Shown here: piece after piece, positions 57,766-64,000 of the stretch
Position numbering within the stretch: position 1 is the first letter of the stretch
Layout of the letters: every line of letters begins with the position of its first letter
Source: Margaritifera margaritifera
Lineage: Eukaryota; Mollusca; Bivalvia; Unionida; Margaritiferidae
Direction: 5' to 3'
DNA length: 64,000 nucleotides
NCBI GenBank assembly: GCA_029931535.1
Contig: JAQPZY010000871.1
Coordinates: 434,001-498,000 of the forward strand
The notes under the pieces: generated by a model
Databases searched by the model: none
What the model was told of the DNA's origin: nothing
The model's input: only the letters and a program-made list of their open reading frames with translations
Made by a program: the position numbers and the translations under genes

Positions 57766-57949
57766 ATGTATAAGCAAGTATATATGGTACCATAGACTGT
57801 ATTAGTGCAAATAACAATGATGATGATGATGATGTTAATTTCTGATTCAGACAGTTCTGATGCTTCGGTATCATGGAATAGCTGTGAATTGAAAATAAAT
57901 GCAAAATATAATTATGGTAGCTTGGAAACAAAACGATTGATTTCTCTGT

Positions 57950-58235
57950 TATTGCTCACAGATGTAATGCTAAATACTATTTGTATGCCCCATCAGGACC
58001 ATGGTGTTATTACTCACAGATGTAATGCTAAATACCATTTGTATACCCCATCAGGATCATGGTGTTATTACTCACAGATGTAATGCTAAATACTATTTGT
58101 ATACCCCATCAGAACCATGGTGTTATTACTCACAGATGTAATGCTAAATACTATTTGTATACCCCATCAGGACCATGGTGTTATTACTCACAGATGTAAT
58201 GCTAAATACTATTTGTATACCCCATCAGGACCATG
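57950..58235. repeat. 58-bp minisatellite, 5 copies
   Basis: The unit reads TTATTACTCACAGATGTAAT, GCTAAATACTATTTGTAT and ACCCCATCAGGACCATGGTG. Confidence 0.95.
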
Positions 58236-58329
58236 GTGGTACATGTAGTGTTACCCCTTGCTATCCATATGTACATCTGGTTATGTTTTACATTTACAGA
58301 TTCTGAAATGTGTAATATTACTAATGAAA

Positions 58330-59455
58330 CAAAAAAGGAATGAAGAATGAATGCAGACTAAATGATGAATGAATGCAAAACATGAAATCCAGAATGAATG
58401 CAGATGAAATGATGAATACAATTTGAAGAAAATGCAATTGCAGAACCCAGAACAATCAAGGATGAACAAAAATTAAATGAAATGCATTTCATGAATGGAT
58501 TTGAAACCTGTTTACCTGTATTTTGGGCTGCTGCTATATTTCCACTGTCAAAAGAATGTTTGCATGATAATCTGGAATCAGATTATTTAAACTGACAGAC
58601 AAGTTTTCACTATTTACACGCTGTGAAATTGTTCTAACTATATCCACTGCCATCATTGTAATAACATCATCACTGGTTTTCACTATTTACATGCTGTGAA
58701 ATTGTTCTAATTATATCAACTGCCATCATTGTAATGACATCATCACTGGTTTTCACTATTTACACACTGTGAAATTGTTCTAATTATATCAACTGCCATC
58801 AATGTAATGACATCATCACTGGTTTTCACTATTTACACGCTGTGAAATTGTTCTAATTATATCAACTGCCATCAATGTAATGACATCATCACTGGTTTTC
58901 ACTATTTACACGCTGTGAAATTGTTCTAATTATATCAACTGCCATCAATGTAATGACATCATCACCGGTTGTTGTATCTGCACTGTTTTGAAATAAATGA
59001 AACGGAATAAATAAAATTTGCTTGTAGATATTCTACAACTATATTTTTACATTTATTGCAGTTATATTTTTATTTATCACAACTTCAATGCTGTCTTTTG
59101 AATTGTTTGCATTTTCTTTTTTTCTTAAGGCACACTTTTAATATGACCAGATACAAAAGCAATATTTCTTTCCATTTAATACTATTGAAAAAGGAAATCC
59201 TGACTTATATTAATTCCAAATGAAGGAAAACAAAAGGAAACAATGGAAGTGATAAATGCAAAATAAGAATGCATTTCTGAGATATTAAATGAAAAATGAC
59301 AAGATGATAGCTGAAATGCAAACTTTAGTAAAATGTAAACAGAATGCAAATGAAATGCAGAATGAATGCAAACAAAATGTAAATAAATTATGGAGCACAA
59401 ATGAAATGCAAACACAATGTAATTTGGTAAAATTAACTGTTTCAGGGTCCCTAGG
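58330..59455 (+). repeat. Dispersed repeat family D, copy 3
   Basis: Block order as in copies at 9756 and 46925. Its middle has expanded into a 73-bp array (58615-58975). Confidence 0.7.
58615..58975. repeat. 73-bp minisatellite inside dispersed repeat D, 5 copies
   Basis: The unit contains ATATCAACTGCCATCAATGT, AATGACATCATCACTGGTTT and TCACTATTTACACGCTG. The segment is single-copy in the other two family members, so it expanded in place. Confidence 0.93.
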
Positions 59456-59720
59456 TCATTTTCTCAGGCAACCTAGTCGATCATTCAAGTTCATAAACAC
59501 ATTTCTATTTTTCCATATTTTGCTTCACTATATTTAAAAGCTTATCTGTTTTAAATATATCTCTTTTCAGGTGCACCAAGGTCACTATAATTTATTTAAA
59601 ATATTTTTAGTTTTCTATACTTTGCTTTACACTCTTTAAAAAGATCACTCAGTAATAATGTCTACTTTTAGGTTCAGTATTATTTATTCAAATATTAGCA
59701 ACAAACCTTATGAGACAAGA
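59456..59720. other. Intron sequence with no recognised feature
   Basis: AT-rich sequence leading into the acceptor of exon 59733-59896. Confidence 0.45.
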
Positions 59721-59732
59721 CATTTTTTTCAG

Positions 59733-59896
59733 GCTATGCAGAAAAGAATGATCCATTGAGTCAGAAGTTACTAGAGAAATGCCATATCCATGTTATACCT
59801 CAGTTTGATGTGGATGGTATGACACATGCAGTACCAGGGGATTGTACTGGGGCACAGTACACAGGCAATACAGAGTTCCACAGTCTTTCTCTTGAG
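59733..59896 (+). CDS. CPD: CPD exon: domain C, inactive-like core
   Basis: The exon is 164 nt; acceptor CATTTTTTTCAG, donor CTTGAG|GTATTT; phase 1 in, phase 0 out. It encodes GYAEKNDPLSQKLLEKCHIH then VIPQFDVDGMTHAVPGDCTG and AQYTGNTEFHSLSLE. VIPQFDVDGM corresponds to [10 protein letters not shown] of domain B. The NRNFPD substrate-binding motif has no equivalent here (DCTGAQYTGN stands in its place), which supports loss of catalysis in domain C while the fold is kept. Confidence 0.9.
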
Positions 59897-59914
59897 GTAT
59901 TTGTTTTTTAGTTC

Positions 59915-61360
59915 TACTGGTCATAGACCGGAAGAGCTTATGGGGTGGCCTGTTTTCCATCATCCATTGTCTGTGCATCCATTAGCACAAGTTATCACTA
60001 ATCCTTCTAAACTACCTGGAGGAATGCTATCAAAACTTTACACACACACATTCATCCCATGGTCTAGTTGGTATTACATGAAAATGGGGTGACTCGCACA
60101 GCCATCTTTAAAATCTTATTGCTACTCCTCCTGAATGGATGCACATATCAACATAGGGTTTTCACTAAAAGACTTCTTATGATGTCAAGTTGGTCCTGAA
60201 TGAAAATAGTGCTGATCTGACATCCAATATGGCCACCATAGCGGCCATTTAGAAAATAGTGCTGATCTGATAGAGTCTTTATGGCAGCCATCTTGAAAAT
60301 ATAATTATTGCAAATCCTCCTGAGCAGTTAAACATATTAACAAGGGGTTTTCGGCAGAAGACATCTTATGATCTTTAGTATATCATAAATGAAAGTGGTG
60401 CTGATCTTACCTCCAATATGAAAGTGGTGCTGATCTTACCTCCAAGTTGAAAATCTTGTTATCACTATACCTCTGAAACAGAAAATCATACCGACATGGT
60501 GTTTTCATCAGAAGACTTGTTTTGATACCTAATTGGTCTTCAATGAAAATGGTGCAGATCTGACATCAAATACGGCCACCATGGTGGCCATCTTGAAAAT
60601 CATGTTATCGCTACTCCTTCTTGATGGATGGTCCTCAGTAACAGACTACTTATAATGTCTAGTTGGTTCTAAATGAAAATGGCACTGATCTAAAATCCAT
60701 CTTAAAAATCTTGTTTGTCACTACTAAATGGAAAGTCATATCGACTTGGAATTTTGACCTGAAGACTTCTTGTAATGTCTAGTTGGTCCTAAATGAAGTC
60801 AGACCTCATATGTGGCCACCATGGTTGCCACATGTAGGCCATCTTAAAAATGTTGTTACTTTTACTTCTCCTCAATGGATGGTCATATTGACATGGCAGC
60901 CATCTTGAAAATCTTTTTATGACTACTCATTCTAAATGGAAAGTCATATCAACATGGGTTTTTCACCAGAATTATTATTTTTTTCTGGTTGGTCCTAAAT
61001 GAAAATGATGTTGATATGACATCATTATGACCACCATGGCAGCCATCATGAAAAACTTGTTATGGCTACTCTTCCTGAATGGATGGCCATATGTACATGA
61101 GGTTTTCAGCAAAAGACTTCTTATAATATCTGTTTTGTCCTACATGAAAATTGTGCAGATTTTACATCCAGTATGACTGCCACAATACCCATCTTGAAAC
61201 TCATTACTACTCTTGAACGGATGTTCATATTTACATGAGTTTTCACCAAAAGACTTCTAATGATGTCTGGTTGGTTCTAAATGAAAATGTTGCCAAACTG
61301 ACATCCAATATGGCTGCCACAGTATCCAATTTGAAAATCTTGTTTTCACTCAAGAACATC
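59915..61360 (+). repeat. Divergent dispersed repeat, ~140-bp subunits (family R2)
   Basis: Its head is AGTTCTACTGGTCATAGACC..GAAGAGCTTATGGGGTGGC. About nine subunits follow with ATGGCAGCCATCTTGAAAAT, CTTGTTATCGCTACTCCT, GGTTTTCACCAGAAGACTTC, TAATGTCTAGTTGGTCCTAA and ATGAAAATGGTGCTGATCTG. Similar in plan to 1906-3990. Confidence 0.72.
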
Positions 61361-61663
61361 AGAGATGGTTTTAAAACATAGCGGTTAAAATGAAGAAACA
61401 GGCTTTTATTGGATTCTTGAAAATCTTTTTGGACAGTAGAACATCAGTTCCTTTGATGTACTCTTGTTTTTTCTTGTTTTTTGTTACAGATTTGCTAGCC
61501 AGATATTTGGGGCTTACATCAGTGTAGGTGAGATGCTTGGTTCCATTGAACACTTATTCTGTGACCACCACTACCCTCCATGTTGACGAGCATGTTATGT
61601 TATCATTATCTGTATTTTCTGTCAGTCAGTATGTTCAGGTTTTGCTGAGCCTGCCTTGTTGTC

Positions 61664-62230
61664 AAGCCTATCTTGGCAGAAATTCAACATTGTGATAACT
61701 TTGACATCTGTGTGTGTGTCCATCCCTACGGTCGTACATCCATCAGCACCCAACTTTTGGAAATTATTTTACAATGCATTCATTCTTCCGCTTTTGGACT
61801 ACTGCTTCACAATTTGGGGGAAATAAAACTGCTTGTAATATTGAAAGGATCCATACACTTCAAAATAGGCCAGCAAGAATTATCCTAAATTTACCATTTG
61901 ATACACCATCTAAAATTCAATTCTTTAAATTGAAATGGTTGAAATTTAATACTGATCAGGGTACCAAAAGTATATATTAATGTTGAAAGTAGAGAATGAA
62001 CTTTGTCCACAATATTTGCATGGTATGTTTCATTTTAAGTCAGAAGAACAATACTAAGAACCAACTTGAGATCAATCACAAATGATCATTGCAGAACACC
62101 ATTGCCAAAAAGAAAGACTTTGAAAAAGTCATTTACTTACTCTGGTGCTATTCTTTGGAAAGAAAACTCACACAGATCACTAGATCAGAAACAAATCTAA
62201 ATGTGTTCAAAACTATTGTATGGCCATTAT
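61664..62230 (+). pseudogene. LINE fragment: C-terminal end of a reverse transcriptase ORF
   Basis: One frame reads FGNYFTMHSFFRFWTTA, the next FYNAFILPLLDYCFTIWG, then NIERIHTLQNRPARIILNLP and FDTPSKIQFFKLKWLKF. Further pieces, LCPQYLHGMFHF and YSGAILWKENS, follow with stops. Y-N-x-x-I-L-P-x-x-D-Y-C-x-x-x-W-G and LQNRAARII are typical of the end of the ORF2 of jockey/CR1-like LINEs. The catalytic RT motifs are not in the window. A 32-bp array starts after it. Confidence 0.75.
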
Positions 62231-62271
62231 CTTGAAAGGCAGTTTTCATTTTAAACATTGAAATACATGCA

Positions 62272-62395
62272 CTCCAATTATGTTAATGCATATCATACAT
62301 GCACTCCAATTATGTTAATGCATATCATACATGCACTCCAATTATGTTAATGCATATCATACATGCACTCCAATTATGTTAATGCATATCATATC
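62272..62395. repeat. 32-bp tandem repeat, 4 copies
   Basis: The unit is ATGCACTCCAATTATGTTAA and TGCATATCATAC. Confidence 0.95.
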
Positions 62396-62567
62396 TACTA
62401 TGTACTTGTTATACTTAATATATTTAGACATGCTTTGGTATTATAAATATTTGTATGTACAATAGTAAGCATAATGCACCAGCAGATCAGGGTTTTATTT
62501 GTTTATCCAGAATGCTTCAGAGGTGAATAGCATATTACAACTAACTGAGTTACCCTTAGAATAAAAG

Positions 62568-62569
62568 GT

Positions 62570-62611
<42 letters not shown>
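62568..62611. repeat. (ATT)n microsatellite
   Basis: About 14 copies of ATT. Confidence 0.97.
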
Positions 62612-62612
<1 letters not shown>

Positions 62613-62639
62613 CTATGAATGGAAAATTGGTTCTAGTTA

Positions 62640-63320
62640 AAAGATGTGCCAATCTGACTTTGAATTTTGCTCATTAATTTTTTTTCTGCTCGATAACTTT
62701 GGATAGATTTTGTGGATTGAAATTAAAATTTGGTATGATGCTTTTCATTAAGAAGAGGGGTTTTTTTCATTATTTTCCAGCACAATTTTGCTAAGTTATG
62801 GCCCCTGTTTGACTTTAGAACTTTGCCTTTCCATTGTAGCTAGTAACTTCTCAAGGAATACATGCATTGAATCCAGATGTGTTATGAGGTTTTACATGAA
62901 GAAGATGTAATGGTCAAGTTTGATTTTCATTGTTTTCCAGCACAATTTTGCAGAGCTATGGCCCCTGTTTGACTTTAGAACTTTGCCTTTCCATTGTAGC
63001 TAGTAACTTCTCAAGGAATACATGCATTGAAACCAAATGTGTTATGAGGTATTACATGAAGAAGATGTAATGGTCAAGTTTGATTTTCATTGTTTTCCAG
63101 CAACATTTATGGAGTTATGGCCTTTGTTTGACATTGAACTTTGACCTTCATTTTCAGCTCAATGACATTTGAAGGAGTTCATGGATTGAAACCTAATGTG
63201 GTATGCAGTTTGATATTAAGAAGACCTTGCTTAAGTTTGATTTTTAACATTTTCCAGCAGAATTGTACTGAGTTATGGCCTCTGTTTGACCTAGAACTTT
63301 GCCCTTGAATTTCATCATAT
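62640..63320 (+). repeat. Family R3, ~160-bp units, 3-4 copies
   Basis: Blocks TTTTCCAGCACAATTTTGC, AGTTATGGCCCCTGTTTGAC, TTTAGAACTTTGCCTTTCCA and TGAAGAAGATGTAATGGTCA repeat. The first two full units are almost identical. Confidence 0.8.
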
Positions 63321-63404
63321 TGGAATGGATGTGATTGTCTCCACAAGAGGATTATGGTTCATTGGGGGATTGTAGGAAACTCATAATCCACAAAATTTGT
63401 TTTA

Positions 63405-63632
63405 TCACAACTAATAGTAAATCCACAGTAATTTTCATCTATTGCCAGTGAGTCCACAGTAATCTTCATCTATTGATAGTGAATCTGCAGTAATTTTCAT
63501 CTACTGCTAGTGAATCTGCAGTAATTTTCATCTATTGATAGTGAATCTGCAGTAATTTTCATCTATTGATAGTGAATCTGCAGTAATTTTCATCTATTGC
63601 TGGTGAATCTGCAGTAATCTTCATATGTTGCT
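63405..63632. repeat. 31-bp minisatellite, ~7 copies
   Basis: The unit reads TAGTGAATCTGCAGTAATTT then TCATCTATTGA. It ends ~45 bp upstream of exon 63676-63764. Confidence 0.93.
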
Positions 63633-63675
63633 AGGAAAAGATTATAAATGAAAATGCTAGGTCTCATGTTTGCAG

Positions 63676-63764
63676 GACCCTAAGATGTCAGCCCTGAGGC
63701 AACTGTTTGAAGAGCATACGTTTAACCTGGTAGTTAGTCTATCTGGAGGAGGAATGTTTATTGT
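63676..63764 (+). CDS. CPD: CPD exon: domain C, region of the third zinc ligand
   Basis: The exon is 89 nt; acceptor CATGTTTGCAG, donor ATTGT|GTAAGT; phase 0 in, phase 2 out. It encodes DPKMSALRQLFEEHTFNLVV and SLSGGGMFIV. SLSGGG aligns with NLHGGS of domain B, so the zinc ligand His196 is replaced by Ser. The 5' neighbour exon has lost Glu72, so two of three zinc ligands are missing. The remaining domain C exons lie beyond the end of the window. Confidence 0.88.
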
Positions 63765-64000
63765 GTAAGTAGAACACAACATTTATATTTTCCTCTGTGG
63801 TTCAACTTTCAAGTTGAAGAATTCATTGTACAAACATGCAAGACTGGTACCATGGCAATTCATACTATTGATAAATTATCCCAAGTTTGACCTTCTTGCC
63901 TCAGTTGCTATACATATTGTATTTTCATTAAGTTGATCATTATGAAAATATTTAAAGGTCATTTATCTTGGCTCAATCACATATGTGAAAATTATGTTTC
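63765..64000. other. Intron sequence to the window end
   Basis: Begins with the donor GTAAGT of exon 63676-63764. No further CPD exon before the end. Confidence 0.6.

Larger units (their letters stand above)
4193..63764 (+). other. CPD: Carboxypeptidase D-like gene, partial (12 exons recognised)
   Basis: Twelve + strand exons joined by GT-AG introns give one open frame that reads as tandem M14 N/E-type metallocarboxypeptidase domains, each followed by a transthyretin-like subdomain. The order is end of domain A, TTL A, all of domain B, TTL B and the first part of domain C. Splice phases match at all eleven junctions. Known CPD is a membrane enzyme of the trans-Golgi network and endosomes that removes C-terminal Lys/Arg from peptides after furin-type cleavage; that role is inferred from the family. 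The signal peptide, most of domain A, the rest of domain C and any transmembrane tail are outside the window. Exon lengths are 143, 170, 90, 251, 192, 299, 100, 143, 170, 383, 164 and 89 nt. A paralogue in the CPE/CPN/CPM group is unlikely because those have one catalytic domain. Confidence 0.9.

Overview
This window is animal DNA, most likely from a mollusc and probably a bivalve. It is AT-rich, has long introns with GT-AG junctions, and is packed with minisatellites and degraded transposons. Repeats opening with AGCTCACCTGG / CAAGTGAGCTTATG-like blocks are, as I recall, common in molluscan genomes. The species cannot be named from the sequence.

One host gene spans almost the whole window on the + strand: a multi-domain carboxypeptidase D-like protein (CPD, peptidase family M14, N/E subfamily). 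Twelve exons can be placed with matching splice phases. Exon 4193-4335 ends the catalytic part of a first domain (A), and 15892-16061 plus 19333-19422 encode its transthyretin-like (TTL) subdomain. Exons 24981-25231, 27032-27223, 34158-34456, 35513-35612 and 45123-45265 encode a complete second catalytic domain (B) with all zinc and catalytic residues. Exon 55688-55857 and the start of 57132-57514 encode the domain B TTL part. The rest of 57132-57514, 59733-59896 and 63676-63764 begin a third domain (C), which has lost zinc ligands as in domain III of known CPDs. The start of the gene and the end of domain C lie outside the window.

The introns hold: (i) about thirty tandem arrays (units of 31-73 bp, up to about 75 copies), together more than a quarter of the window; (ii) a nearly full-length but decayed DIRS-type tyrosine-recombinase retrotransposon (about 19.75-24.34 kb) whose recombinase region is split by a tRNA-derived SINE, and the 3' end of a second DIRS element at 1-990; (iii) a solo LTR, a TTAA-flanked MITE, foldback elements, hAT and Crypton-like remnants, a LINE fragment and several older dispersed repeat families.

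The most unusual observation is that three minisatellites start inside CPD exons and carry the exon's 3' end plus its 5' splice site in every unit (4284-8432, about 59 copies; 19411-19660, 4 copies; 55841-56282, 7 copies). Real splice donors are thus followed by strings of copied donors. In the first array each unit also looks like a complete 18-codon phase 0-0 mini-exon. Another array (41728-42225) repeats strong polypyrimidine-AG acceptor-like motifs. No other protein-coding host gene, rRNA or functional tRNA was recognised.
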